Counted from the stretch's first letter, positions 33,421 through 42,923 are shown. The stretch: DNA of 64,000 nt from Bacillus methanolicus (GCF_028888695.1 NZ_PNFF01000001.1:124001-188000), one strand, 5' to 3'. Notes: a model not told the origin generated them from the sequence alone. A program made the numbers and translations.

Positions 33421-34216
33421 ACAGCTATTTGGGCGCGTGGTCAAGGTTCATGTTGAAAGCGACAAATATAAAGCCGATTTTTCCGGTGATAATCTTCATA
33501 TCGAGTTTGAAGTTCCATTTGACGATGATGAAAAGCCAAACCAAACAGAAATTCGGATATTTAACCTTTCCAAAACTTCAATTAGCCGAATTATCAAAGG
33601 AGCTTCCTGTACCTTACAAGCCGGATATCGTTCAGATTATGGAGTTATAGCGCAAGGGAAAATTACTAGCGTTTACACAAATAGAGAAGGTGTAAACAAA
33701 ATTACCATCATAAAGATGCTAGAAGGTCAGGATTATTCCGGCAAAAAAACAAAGAAACCTATTACTTTCAAAGCCGGAACTAAAGCAGATGTAATTATTA
33801 AGCGTTTGGTTCAAGTTCTAGGGATCCGTTTGGCAGAAATGAAATTGCCAAAGAATGTGGTTTATAAAAAAGGCTATACCGTAACCGGAAACATCATGAA
33901 CAATCTAGTCGAAGTCGTGAGAGATTCCGGGGCTTCTATGTATTGGCGAAAAGGTAAGATGATTATTCGTTCAATCAAAGAAGGAACGGACGAGCGTTTT
34001 CGTTTAGAGGAAAGTACAGGATTAATCGAATCGCCGGAAGCATTTGAGGAAGATGGTTACAAAGGCTATAACGTCAAATCATTGTTGCAACATCGTATTA
34101 CAACAGCAAGTATTATTGAAATACGATCAAAAACAGCAAACGGAAAATATAGGGTCAAAAAAGGGAAGCATATCTGCAACGGAAGCGACTTTATAACGGA
34201 AATGCAGGTGATCTAA
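33410..34216 (+). CDS. Baseplate hub protein (gp27/XkdQ-like)
   Basis: 268 residues, MATKQLFGRVVKVHVESDKY... with NLHIEFEVPFDDDEKPNQTE and IRIFNLSKTSISRI near the N-terminus, typical of phage hub proteins. GGAGG precedes ATG 33410. A longer in-frame reading back to 33308 would lie inside the upstream gene and is not favoured. Confidence 0.8.
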   Translation: MATKQLFGRVVKVHVESDKYKADFSGDNLHIEFEVPFDDDEKPNQTEIRIFNLSKTSISRIIKGASCTLQAGYRSDYGVIAQGKITSVYTNREGVNKITIIKMLEGQDYSGKKTKKPITFKAGTKADVIIKRLVQVLGIRLAEMKLPKNVVYKKGYTVTGNIMNNLVEVVRDSGASMYWRKGKMIIRSIKEGTDERFRLEESTGLIESPEAFEEDGYKGYNVKSLLQHRITTASIIEIRSKTANGKYRVKKGKHICNGSDFITEMQVI

Positions 34217-34557
34217 TGGCCAACGATGACAAATTCTTTAACAATTTAATCCGGGAAATTGGTTTAAATATTTATGTTTCTGCACCTGCAAGGGTCGTAA
34301 ATGTTTACGGTTCAAAAGCCGATGTAAAACCGTTATTCAAAACAAAGGATATAGACGGAGAAGTGAAAGAGCTGGCGGTTATTTTAGGAGCTCATATTCT
34401 GAAACATGTCGGGCCTGTGAATGTTGGTGATGTTGTTCATTTGAATTTTACGGATCGGGCTTTAGATAACATGAACGGAAATCAAACATTTGATCCTGGT
34501 TTTACGAGATTGCACAGCATGAATGATGCTGTCATTGTGGGGGTGTATCAATTATGA
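34216..34557 (+). CDS. Baseplate spike, Gp138 N-terminal-like
   Basis: 113 residues with an OB-like fold: APARVVNVYGSKADVKPLFK, then VGDVVHLNFTDRALDNM. This is the pattern of Gp138/gpV-type spike proteins that pierce the envelope. It overlaps both neighbours by ATGA-type junctions. Confidence 0.82.
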   Translation: MANDDKFFNNLIREIGLNIYVSAPARVVNVYGSKADVKPLFKTKDIDGEVKELAVILGAHILKHVGPVNVGDVVHLNFTDRALDNMNGNQTFDPGFTRLHSMNDAVIVGVYQL

Positions 34558-34919
34558 TTGCACCTAAACTGGTAGACGGTGATCTTGTCGTCGAAAATGG
34601 CGAATTAGTCATGATAGATGGGGATGAAGAACTCGCTCAGTCCATTCGCTCTATTTTAGAGACGAGGAAGGGCGAGTTTTTTTTAGAACCAGAACATGGC
34701 TTGTCTTATGAAAATTTGCTTGGAAAGAACACAAACAAAGAAGCACTTAGAGACGACATAATAGAAGCTGTTTCACAAGAACCTAGAGTCGAATCTATAC
34801 CAGACATTCAAATTATTGATGATCGAAAAGCAAGAAAAAGGAGCGTAAAACTTACTATCCAAAAAGAAACAGGTGAATTAGTGGAGATAGGGGAGGTGGA
34901 ACTCGGTGGGGTTGGATAA
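34554..34919 (+). CDS. Baseplate wedge gp25-like (XkdS, DUF2634)
   Basis: 121 residues. GDEELAQSIRSILETRKGEF followed by FLEPEHGLSYENLLGK is the gp25-like signature. The protein joins the baseplate to the sheath. Overlaps the next gene by 14 bases. Confidence 0.88.
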   Translation: MIAPKLVDGDLVVENGELVMIDGDEELAQSIRSILETRKGEFFLEPEHGLSYENLLGKNTNKEALRDDIIEAVSQEPRVESIPDIQIIDDRKARKRSVKLTIQKETGELVEIGEVELGGVG

Positions 34920-36087
34920 GTACGGATTTAAAAGAAAAACTTACGATGAACTATTGACAGATATGGAAAATAAAATGCGCGGGCTCTTTGGTGAAAATGT
35001 AAATCTTTCACCGAGAAGCCCGTTTGGTCTTATATTAAGGCTTTTTGCCTGGGCGCTTTCTCTTGTGTGGGAACTAGCGGAAAAAGTCTATTATTCCGCA
35101 TATGTGAGCAAAGCGGAAGGGGTTCAACTCGATAACTTAGCGGCAAATAAAGGGTTATCGCGAGAACAAGCCTCCGAATCAACGGTTGAACTTGTTTTCA
35201 CAGGACAGCCAGGATTTACGATTCCGGAACAAACTCAATTTTCTACTGCAAACAATATATATTTCTTTCTCATTGAAGATGTAACACTAGACAGCAACGG
35301 AAACGGTCAAGGAAGGGCGGTTTCGGTAGAAAAAGGGATTCATACAAATGTTGGGCCTAATACAATCACCATTCAAGCTGAACCGATGGAAGAAATCACA
35401 TCGGTTACAAATCCAGAGCCGGCGACAGGTGGCCGAGACGAAGAAACATACGAAGAATTTAGAGAACGCTTAAAAATTTCTCCTTCTAAGGGTGGAAAAG
35501 CAACAGTTCCGGCTATCATTTCGAATCTAAGGGAAACAGACGGAGTTATTTCTGCAAATGCAGTCATCAATAACAAAAATGTGCCAGATCAATATGGAAA
35601 CCCTCCCAAATCGGTTCATGTTTATGTTTTAGGCGGTTTAAGAGACGAAATAGCGGAAGCCATTTTTGATGCCGTAGCAGGCGGAATTGAAACAGTCGGG
35701 CAAGAAATGGTTTTGGTTGAAGATATCAGCGGGGAACAGCATGAAGTACGGTTTGATTATGTCGATGAAGTGAACATTCGGATACAAATTTCATTGCAAA
35801 CCAATCCTACTTTCCCTGTCGATGGTGAAAAACGAATAAAAGATGAATTGATTAAATTCATCGGTGGAACGGATAGCAACGGAATCTATTGGATCGGTCA
35901 CAATATGGGTCAAGATGTTATTTATTCCAAGTTATTTAGAGTTATTGATTCAGCAGCCGATGGAATCGAAGATATTTCTCTATCCATCGGAAGGGATGGC
36001 GGCGCTTTAGCAAACGAAAATATAGAGATTGGCCCACATGAAACAGCTAAGACACGCGTCGATTTAATCGAGGTGACAGTTACATGA
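34906..36087 (+). CDS. Baseplate J-like protein (XkdT)
   Basis: 393 residues. GLILRLFAWALSLVWELAEK, YYSAYVSKAEGVQLDNLAAN and GLSREQASESTVELVF, followed by FTGQPGF-like barrel segments and GGRDEETYEEFRERL, are classical Baseplate_J features. GTG 34906 follows GGAGGTGG. It forms the wedge periphery. Confidence 0.93.
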   Translation: MGLDKYGFKRKTYDELLTDMENKMRGLFGENVNLSPRSPFGLILRLFAWALSLVWELAEKVYYSAYVSKAEGVQLDNLAANKGLSREQASESTVELVFTGQPGFTIPEQTQFSTANNIYFFLIEDVTLDSNGNGQGRAVSVEKGIHTNVGPNTITIQAEPMEEITSVTNPEPATGGRDEETYEEFRERLKISPSKGGKATVPAIISNLRETDGVISANAVINNKNVPDQYGNPPKSVHVYVLGGLRDEIAEAIFDAVAGGIETVGQEMVLVEDISGEQHEVRFDYVDEVNIRIQISLQTNPTFPVDGEKRIKDELIKFIGGTDSNGIYWIGHNMGQDVIYSKLFRVIDSAADGIEDISLSIGRDGGALANENIEIGPHETAKTRVDLIEVTVT

Positions 36088-36716
36088 TTAATGAATGGCT
36101 GTCAAAGCTTACGGATCATTACAAGAAAGACCCAAATTCAAACATCGGAAAGCTTCTATCGGTTGTTTATGATGAAATCGAAGAATTAAAGAGCACTTTT
36201 CTAAAGATCGAGGAATGGCGAAATATCAATAATGCCGAAGGAACAACGCTAGATTTAGCAGGCGAAAACGTAGGACAACCGAGAGGAAAAGCGACAGACG
36301 AAATTTATCGCGTGATGATCCGGGGGAAAGAGGCGCTTAATCAATCGGACGGAACGATCAATAAAATTATTGAAGTTTTATCTAAAACGCTTGATTGTAA
36401 ACCATCTGATATAAATGTTTTCTCTGTAAAAGAAACAGAAGAAGATGATGAACCTGCGGCATTAATCGTGAAAAAAGCGCCATTGGAAGCACTAAATAAA
36501 GTCGGCATGACTCCTGGACAATTCGTTCAAATCGCTGAAAGGGCAGCAGCCGCAGGTGTTCGCGTTGCAAGTGTAAACCTTGAAGGAACTTTTAGCTTTG
36601 CAAGCGGAACCGATATCGAAACAAGCGAATTCGGTTTTGCTGATATAGAAGGAACGATTGGCGGTACTCTTGGCGGTGTATTTATGTCAGCTGATGATTA
36701 TGAATTGCCTATTTAG
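36084..36716 (+). CDS. Baseplate wedge/fibre-attachment protein (DUF2612-like)
   Basis: 210 residues. IEEWRNINNAEGTTLDLAGE and the NVGQPRGKATDEIYRVMIRG segment fit the small wedge proteins that follow baseplate J (XkdU/gpI position). The C-terminus is Gly-rich (IEGTIGGTLGGVF). ATGA overlap with the J gene. Confidence 0.82.
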   Translation: MINEWLSKLTDHYKKDPNSNIGKLLSVVYDEIEELKSTFLKIEEWRNINNAEGTTLDLAGENVGQPRGKATDEIYRVMIRGKEALNQSDGTINKIIEVLSKTLDCKPSDINVFSVKETEEDDEPAALIVKKAPLEALNKVGMTPGQFVQIAERAAAAGVRVASVNLEGTFSFASGTDIETSEFGFADIEGTIGGTLGGVFMSADDYELPI

Positions 36717-36728
36717 GAGGTTGATAAA

Positions 36729-38900
36729 ATGCCATTTGACCAAAATAATTTGCCGGAATGGAATGCACCAGGCGTTGAACCGCCGCAAAGTAAAAAAAAT
36801 AGTGGATGGGGGCCGGGTGAAAAACCTCCTGGTGATTGGTTTAACTGGTTTTTCAATAAAACTTACAATGCTTTGAAATCGCTATTTACAAACGCACAGC
36901 ACAAAGAAGAAAAAGGACAACCTAACGGTTACGCTAGTTTAGATGAAAATGGAAAAGTACCATCCAATCAGCTTAGTTTAACAAAAAATCAAGTCGGGCT
37001 TGGGAACGTCGATAACGTAAAACAAGCGTCAAAAACCGAATTTGACGCTCATAATAATGATAATGTCCGACATGTCACACAAGCGGACAAAGACAGATGG
37101 AATGGCGCACTCCCGGCATCTAGTTATACAGCTAATGATGTTCTAAACAAAATAAAAACAGTAGACGGCTCCGGAAGCGGATTGGATGCGGATATGCTTG
37201 ACGGAAAAGATAGCAGCGCTTTTGCACAAAGCGCTTTTTCAAGTGTCAAAGTCGGTGCTACTACCGTTTCAGCAGACAGCCCGAACGATACAATTGAAAT
37301 TGTTGCCGGATCTAATGTCACAGTAACACCGGACGCGGCGAATGACAAAATAACGATTGCGGCAAATGTTCCGGTTTCTAGCGTAAACGGAAAAACTGGA
37401 TCGGTAAATCTTTCACATACAGATGTTGGCGCGGCTCCGGCAACACATAGCCATGCCATTGCAGATGTGACAGGATTGCAAACAGCTTTAGATAGCAAAG
37501 TTCCTTCTTCTGATGTGGTAACGACACCTGCCGCAAACAAAATACTGAAACTTGACGCTAATGCAAAACTTCCGGCTTCTATCACAGGGAATGCCGATGG
37601 AAACGCGGCAACAGCTTCTAAATTACAAACGGCTAGAACAATTTCATTGTCCGGGGATGTAACCGGATCAGCTTCATTCGATGGATCAGCGAATGCAACC
37701 ATTTCCGCAACATTAGCGAACAGCGGAGTAACACCGGGAACATATCCGAAGGTAACGGTTGACGCAAAAGGTAGGGTAACAGGCGGTCAATTATTGTCTG
37801 CATCCGATATTCCAAGCCTAGATTGGAGTAAGATCACAAGCGGAAAACCGACAACATTGGCGGGTTATGGTATTACGGATGCGATCCCGACAAGCCAAAA
37901 AGGTACGGCCAACGGTGTTGCTTCACTTGACGGAAACACAAAAGTTCCAACATCTCAATTGCCGAGCGCAAGTACAAGCGCGGCGGGGATTGTTCAATTA
38001 AACGACACAACAAACAGCACATCTACAAGCCAAGCGGCAACGGCGAACGCGGTTAAACAAGCAAATGATAGGGCGGTTAGTGCGGAAAATAACGCCAAAA
38101 ATGCAAGTCTCCCAAGAACGGGAGATACAAATGTTGAAATATCAGTAAAAAATGCTCTTAATGTCTCTGGATACAGAACATCTAATACAGAGGTTTCGAA
38201 TGCTAATAAATGGACAAGATTATGTAGTTTAAGAGTTACCGCGCAATACGGTTATGTAGTTGCTGATATAGATTTATTGTCAGGACATGATGGTAGCGCA
38301 ACCGCAAAATTTGCGACTGTTTATGTGAGATTAAAGCAAAAAAATCCTATGGGGCAATCTCCATATTGCCAATTAGTAATTAAAACGGCTAACGGACTCA
38401 CTTCTAATGATATTAAAGGTGTTGTAACAGCTAATAGCGCAACAGAAACCATTTTGGAATTATGGGCTAAAATTCCGTGGGGATATGAAGAAATTCATTT
38501 TTATCCTCAAAACTTAATGACAAGTAGCGGTTCTTTTACTCCTTTTGAATTACAAGCATTTTCCGATACTTTACCGACAGGGACACAAGTAAATGCAGAT
38601 GTTATTTTTGAAACACCAAACGGCGCTCAAGCCAAAGCCAACCAAGCAGAAACAAACGCTAAAAACTATTTTAATAGTCAAAAGGGTGTACCAAACGGCG
38701 TTGCAACTCTTGGGGCAGATGGAAAAGTACCTGCTTCTCAATTAAACATTAGCATGACAGGTTCAGCGATCAGTATTACAGATAACGGAAATTATTATAC
38801 AAGTGCAGATGTTGAAGGCGCGTTGCAAGAAATCGGGCAAACACTCAACGCAATGCGTGGCGATTTAATTACGTCAGTCAATAACATTTTGAATATGTGA
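36729..38900 (+). CDS. Tail fibre protein
   Basis: 723 residues. The N-terminal attachment part has WNAPGVEPPQSKKNSGWGPG and GDWFNWFFNKTYNALK. Several collagen-free fibre repeats of the type NGVASLDGNTKVPTSQLP follow (residues 60-80, 390-410, 655-675) with VGLGNVDNVKQ, HSHAIADVTGL and TISLSGDVTGSASFDG modules. A distinct receptor-type domain at about 470-630 is more AT-rich than its flanks. AGGAGG precedes the ATG. Confidence 0.92.
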   Translation: MPFDQNNLPEWNAPGVEPPQSKKNSGWGPGEKPPGDWFNWFFNKTYNALKSLFTNAQHKEEKGQPNGYASLDENGKVPSNQLSLTKNQVGLGNVDNVKQASKTEFDAHNNDNVRHVTQADKDRWNGALPASSYTANDVLNKIKTVDGSGSGLDADMLDGKDSSAFAQSAFSSVKVGATTVSADSPNDTIEIVAGSNVTVTPDAANDKITIAANVPVSSVNGKTGSVNLSHTDVGAAPATHSHAIADVTGLQTALDSKVPSSDVVTTPAANKILKLDANAKLPASITGNADGNAATASKLQTARTISLSGDVTGSASFDGSANATISATLANSGVTPGTYPKVTVDAKGRVTGGQLLSASDIPSLDWSKITSGKPTTLAGYGITDAIPTSQKGTANGVASLDGNTKVPTSQLPSASTSAAGIVQLNDTTNSTSTSQAATANAVKQANDRAVSAENNAKNASLPRTGDTNVEISVKNALNVSGYRTSNTEVSNANKWTRLCSLRVTAQYGYVVADIDLLSGHDGSATAKFATVYVRLKQKNPMGQSPYCQLVIKTANGLTSNDIKGVVTANSATETILELWAKIPWGYEEIHFYPQNLMTSSGSFTPFELQAFSDTLPTGTQVNADVIFETPNGAQAKANQAETNAKNYFNSQKGVPNGVATLGADGKVPASQLNISMTGSAISITDNGNYYTSADVEGALQEIGQTLNAMRGDLITSVNNILNM

Positions 38901-38911
38901 GGTGATTCGTA

Positions 38912-40885
38912 ATGCCAACAAGAACGGATGTAACAATCGTCAACCAAGCGTATGACACATCGGGCAACGGCGGGCGTAAGTTGGTAAGATTATCAAATGG
39001 TTGGTTGGTTGCGGCAGTTTCTCAAAATTCATCTCAACCAAAAACAATTTATCTTTACAAGTCAACGGATAATGGTAATACATGGTCACAATTATGTTAC
39101 ATTCAGCATACTAGCGGAGGAATAAATGATGTAACCTACCCTTCACTAGCTAGCAAGGGTAATTTTGTTTATTGTACGTTTGTGCGAAACAATAACGTTT
39201 TTTGCGCTGTTTCAATAAACGCTGAAACACAAACTAATACGAATGTTTATACTAACAGAGTAGAAATATACACAGCAATAACAGATGCCTACAATTCATC
39301 TATTGCTATTAACGGAAATGAAATACATGTAACCTATGACGCAGTCGTTCCTTCGTTTCCGAATTCACGTAACATTTTTTATGTGAAAGGTACGATTAAC
39401 GCTGACGGAAGCGTGACGTGGGGTGCGGTGGAGCAATGGACAACGGCTAATAATAATGGTTCAGATTTTAAAAATCCAACTATACAAATGCACGGAAATA
39501 TTCCGATGGTATTCGCCGAAACTCCGTGGTTGAATGTTACTCAAACAGGCGCATCTTTAGGTTCTTCTTATCGAGGAATTATTGTTTTAAAACGTGACAA
39601 TACATTAACCACTCATACGGGAAGTTATTTGAATGGCTCGCTTATTTCATTTAAATATGTGTATTCAAACACAGGAGGCTACACCCAATCCTCACCATCC
39701 GCATGTGTCGATAAAAACGGGCGGATATGGGTGGCGTGGAGTGGTACAGATGCAACGGATAGTAGCGTAAATAATATTCGTGTTGCTTATTCGGATGACG
39801 GTGGCGTAACATGGTCAGCGATGACGAAATTGACGAGTGGAAATAGTTATAGTCAAGACAGACCTTCTATTACAGTAAACAGAAATAATGAAGTATTTAT
39901 AGTTTGGCATGGTAGAGATGTCTCGGACGTTCGCACAGATATTAGAATGATTAAATATTCGAATGGTTCGTGGGGAAGTATTTCTACTGTTTCCGCAGGA
40001 ACAACAAACCATAAATACTATCCGTCAGTTTTATTTGATACAACACTTGATTTTTCTACACCGTTATTTATTTATCAAGATTTACAAAGTGGAAAAGTCG
40101 GCTTCTACGGAACATGGACAATTACAACTATTTCCGTCACACCGGGTTACATCGGACAAAAAACGTCAGCCGATAAAAGCAATATTTTATCGTACTCCAT
40201 CACGACAGACGGTACGATGTCCACTATCACCGAAAAAATCAACGGTACAACCATCGCAACACGAACGAATCCAACAAACGGACAGCAATTTACCGTTAGC
40301 TTATCGCAAGCCCAATGGGACGCGATTAAATACGGCAACGCTCATACGCTCACAATCGAAATGGGTAGCGATACGTGGACATATACGTTTGATAAGCGTT
40401 TGAACGCCAACGATGACATATTAAGCGCGGTGAAAGGTGTACAAGATTTACAAAGTCATTTGAATGGAATTAAAGCACAATTAGGATCAGCGATTCGTTC
40501 GAAGGGCGGAACGGTGAATGATACGGATGCGTGGAGTGCGTTTGTGAGTGCGGTTAGTAATATGCAAGTTAAAAGATGGGCGAGTGGTTCGACAGCTACC
40601 GTATCAAACCTAACTAAAGTAACAATAAACAACTTAACTTTTACACCTTCGCTTGTTTATATATATACTTTATCAGATAACGCTTATTACCAAGCAGGAA
40701 TCGTTACAAATACAAATTTACAAGCAAAGTTTCAAGGTTCATTTTACGATTCTGTTGGTTATGCCAACGCTGCAGGATATGCCTATCAAACAGCCGACAC
40801 GAAAAACAATATAATTACCAATGGTTTTGAATTTACAAATTTAACAGGCGGTTCATCTTCATTTTATTGGGTTGCTTACGAATAG
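38912..40885 (+). CDS. Tail fibre with sialidase-like beta-propeller
   Basis: 657 residues. Residues 20-400 form BNR/Asp-box repeats (STDNGNTWSQ, SDDGGVTWSA, with the SxDxGxTW signature) and ACVDKNGRIWVAWSG blades. A beta-sandwich follows (400-500), then a short helical stalk (ILSAVKGVQDLQSHLNGIKA) and a C-terminal tip domain. It could bind or cleave a cell-surface glycan. Sialidase catalytic residues were not traced, so receptor binding alone is possible. Confidence 0.85.
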   Translation: MPTRTDVTIVNQAYDTSGNGGRKLVRLSNGWLVAAVSQNSSQPKTIYLYKSTDNGNTWSQLCYIQHTSGGINDVTYPSLASKGNFVYCTFVRNNNVFCAVSINAETQTNTNVYTNRVEIYTAITDAYNSSIAINGNEIHVTYDAVVPSFPNSRNIFYVKGTINADGSVTWGAVEQWTTANNNGSDFKNPTIQMHGNIPMVFAETPWLNVTQTGASLGSSYRGIIVLKRDNTLTTHTGSYLNGSLISFKYVYSNTGGYTQSSPSACVDKNGRIWVAWSGTDATDSSVNNIRVAYSDDGGVTWSAMTKLTSGNSYSQDRPSITVNRNNEVFIVWHGRDVSDVRTDIRMIKYSNGSWGSISTVSAGTTNHKYYPSVLFDTTLDFSTPLFIYQDLQSGKVGFYGTWTITTISVTPGYIGQKTSADKSNILSYSITTDGTMSTITEKINGTTIATRTNPTNGQQFTVSLSQAQWDAIKYGNAHTLTIEMGSDTWTYTFDKRLNANDDILSAVKGVQDLQSHLNGIKAQLGSAIRSKGGTVNDTDAWSAFVSAVSNMQVKRWASGSTATVSNLTKVTINNLTFTPSLVYIYTLSDNAYYQAGIVTNTNLQAKFQGSFYDSVGYANAAGYAYQTADTKNNIITNGFEFTNLTGGSSSFYWVAYE

Positions 40886-40896
40886 GAGGGGAGTAA

Positions 40897-41286
40897 ATGA
40901 AATATATCGGAAGAAAAATTTATTATGATAAATCAACAGGAAATGTAATTTTAGATACAGGTGAAATGATAGGCGCAGTTGTTGAAACAACAATCGAGCA
41001 GGATTTTGAAACATACGAAGCATTAAAAGAACGTGTTCGTGATACTGTCGGCGTTATTCAGCTTGAATACGGCCAATATGCGGCAGATTTTGCTCAATGC
41101 AACGGATACCGAGTGAATCCGCAAACGTTAGAATTAGAGTTTTCATATCCCGATCCAAACCAACCTACACAAGAGCCTGTTTTCGTGAAGCCATTAACAG
41201 AACAAATCGCGGAAGTTAGAAGCGAAATAGATAATGCGATTATCGAGCTTACAATGGCTATTGCAATGCAGGGAGGAGGTGCGTAA
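40897..41286 (+). CDS. Fibre-associated structural protein
   Basis: 129 residues (MKYIGRKIYYDKSTGNVILD, DTGEMIGAVVETTIEQDFET), a form common after tail-fibre genes in Bacillus prophages, probably a fibre accessory or chaperone. AGGAGGGGAG upstream. Overlaps the XkdX gene by one base. Confidence 0.72.
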   Translation: MKYIGRKIYYDKSTGNVILDTGEMIGAVVETTIEQDFETYEALKERVRDTVGVIQLEYGQYAADFAQCNGYRVNPQTLELEFSYPDPNQPTQEPVFVKPLTEQIAEVRSEIDNAIIELTMAIAMQGGGA

Positions 41287-41438
41287 TGTTCAACGAAAAT
41301 TCAGTCGTCGTTCAAGCATGGGTGAGGAAAATTCGTGAAGGGGCGGTGACATTTGATGATGTTCCGGCTCTTTCTAATTTGCGCGATATTGTTCGCGACA
41401 TTTTGGATCATAAGAAAGGGGAGGAAGCAAATGTTTAA
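41286..41438 (+). CDS. XkdX-family protein, copy 1
   Basis: 50 residues: MFNENSVVVQAWVRKIREGA, then PALSNLRDIVRDIL. This fits the XkdX family of short proteins at the end of PBSX-type tail modules. Overlaps both neighbours. Function unknown. Confidence 0.75.
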   Translation: MFNENSVVVQAWVRKIREGAVTFDDVPALSNLRDIVRDILDHKKGEEANV

Positions 41439-41589
41439 CGAGAATAGCGTTGTGGTTAAAGTGTGGTTTACAGCTGTCTTATCGGGGACTTATAAATACT
41501 CTCAAGTGCCGAATTTATCAAACTTACGCGAAGTAGTTGGCGAAAAATTAACCGCGATAGGTTACGATATTAATAATGAGAATGCGTAA
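41431..41589 (+). CDS. XkdX-family protein, copy 2
   Basis: 52 residues: MFNENSVVVKVWFTAVLSGT, then NLSNLREVVGEKLTAIGYD. It shares the first nine residues and the SNLR motif with copy 1, so the pair is a tandem duplication that has diverged. GGGGAGG upstream. Confidence 0.75.
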   Translation: MFNENSVVVKVWFTAVLSGTYKYSQVPNLSNLREVVGEKLTAIGYDINNENA

Positions 41590-41613
41590 GTAAACTATAT
41601 AGAAGCAAACCAA

Positions 41614-41636
41614 ACACCTCAGAAGGTGTATTTTTT
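41614..41636 (+). terminator. Terminator after the tail module
   Basis: ACACCT-CAGA-AGGTGT followed by A and six Ts. It separates the tail genes from the lysis genes. Confidence 0.78.
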
Positions 41637-41669
41637 ATGCCTTTTTACAGAAAGATTGGGGGTTCAAAA

Positions 41670-41936
41670 TTGGAGCAAAAGGATTACGAAAGAATTGCCA
41701 CATTAGAGACCCAACTAGCGGCATTATCGAAAAGTCTTGAACGTATCGAAAGTAAATTGGACGCGTATAGCGCAAATTTTTTAACAAGAAACGAAGCCGA
41801 TATTCGATTTAAAAACATAGAAGATGAGATGAAAGAAGTTAAGGAAAATAAACGAGCGAATCTTTCATTATTAGTGAGCGTCGCAGCGGTGGCTGTCACT
41901 TTTGTTTTTTCGTTATTAACTTATTTAAAAGGATGA
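41670..41936 (+). CDS. XhlA-like hemolysin/holin-accessory protein
   Basis: 88 residues. A long amphipathic coiled coil (ATLETQLAALSKSLERIESK) is followed by one C-terminal membrane span (LLVSVAAVAVTFVFSLLTYL). This is the XhlA layout, where a membrane-attached coiled coil assists the holin. TTG 41670 lies seven bases after GGGGG. Confidence 0.82.
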   Translation: MEQKDYERIATLETQLAALSKSLERIESKLDAYSANFLTRNEADIRFKNIEDEMKEVKENKRANLSLLVSVAAVAVTFVFSLLTYLKG

Positions 41937-41942
41937 TGGTAG

Positions 41943-42215
41943 ATGGAAGCAATTCTTTCGATTGAATTTACGGCATATTTGGCGTTGGCAGTACTTCTTT
42001 ATGCTATCCGTCAAGCTACAAACCTTTCAAATCGCTATATCCCGATCGTTGCGGTTGTACTCGGCGTTGCTTTCTCTATCCTAGAAAGCGGCGCTTTTTC
42101 TTTTGAAGTTCTAGTCAGAGGCCTTCAATTCTCTTTGTATGGCGTTGGTTCTGTGGCAACCATTAAATATGCAATTGAAAAAGGGAATGGTGAAAAAAAT
42201 GACAATAGGGCTTAA
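41943..42215 (+). CDS. Holin
   Basis: 90 residues with two or three membrane helices (IEFTAYLALAVLLYAIRQA, YIPIVAVVLGVAFSILESG, VLVRGLQFSLYGVGSVATI) and a charged C-terminal tail (KGNGEKNDNRA). Placed between XhlA-like and endolysin genes, so it is the pore-former that times lysis. Confidence 0.85.
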   Translation: MEAILSIEFTAYLALAVLLYAIRQATNLSNRYIPIVAVVLGVAFSILESGAFSFEVLVRGLQFSLYGVGSVATIKYAIEKGNGEKNDNRA

Positions 42216-42825
42216 GGAATTGTTGGAGAAAGCAGAAAAAAAGTTAGCCGGCGTCCATCCTACTGTTTCAGCAAAAGCGCGTCAATTAATCTCGTTGGCA
42301 TATAAAGAGGGAATCAACGTCATCATTACCCAAGGACTTCGCACGATCGAAGAACAGAATGCCCTTTATGCGCAGGGCAGAACTAAGCCCGGAAAAATCG
42401 TCACGAATGCACGTGGTGGCTATTCATATCATAATTTTGGACTTGCCTTTGATTTCGCCGTGCTGAATGCTGACGGCAGCGTGAACTGGAATGTTGATGT
42501 GAAATGGAAGCGTGTCGGACAAATCGGAAAAAGTCTAGGTCTCGAATGGGGAGGCGATTGGAAGGACTTTAAGGACTATCCTCATTTTCAGATGACGTTC
42601 GGGCTATCCCTTGCTGATCTGCGGGCAGGAAAAAGACCAAATATAAAGGAGGAAACAAAAGTGGCTGGATATCAATTGAGCGAACAAGAAAAGAAAATGA
42701 TCGAAGAACTGAAAAAGTTAGGTATCACAGATGGGAAAAATCCAGAGCGGACAGTGAATCAGCTTTATCTTTGGAAAGTGGTATATGCTGTTATTAAAAG
42801 TATTAGAGAAGGAAAGATAAAATAA
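42199..42825 (+). CDS. Endolysin, M15 L-Ala-D-Glu peptidase
   Basis: 208 residues. The peptidase domain (about 20-140) has INVIITQGLRTIEEQNALYA, the SYHNFGLAFDFAV zinc motif (His and Asp ligands) and the DYPHFQM histidine. This is the CwlK/VanY fold. The C-terminal 60 residues form a small helical domain (YQLSEQEKKMIEELKKLGIT), presumably for wall binding. It overlaps the holin by 17 bases; GGGAATGGTG precedes the ATG. Confidence 0.92.
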   Translation: MTIGLKELLEKAEKKLAGVHPTVSAKARQLISLAYKEGINVIITQGLRTIEEQNALYAQGRTKPGKIVTNARGGYSYHNFGLAFDFAVLNADGSVNWNVDVKWKRVGQIGKSLGLEWGGDWKDFKDYPHFQMTFGLSLADLRAGKRPNIKEETKVAGYQLSEQEKKMIEELKKLGITDGKNPERTVNQLYLWKVVYAVIKSIREGKIK

Positions 42826-42835
42826 ATTTGGATAA

Positions 42836-42866
42836 CCCCTGCCTATTAGGTGGGGGATTTTTTTGT
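42836..42866 (+). terminator. Terminator after the endolysin
   Basis: CCCCTGCCT and AGGTGGGGG pair around ATT, followed by ATTTTTTT. It ends the late transcript. Confidence 0.82.
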
Positions 42867-42923
42867 TTTTGGAAGGAATTTCAATTCTAGTGGAGAATAA
42901 ACAATAGTTGGGAGGTGGGGCAT

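Noticed and set aside
37124-37702. 192-codon minus-strand ORF opposite the tail fibre
   Set aside because: Alanine/valine-rich mirror of the repetitive fibre gene, no ribosome site.
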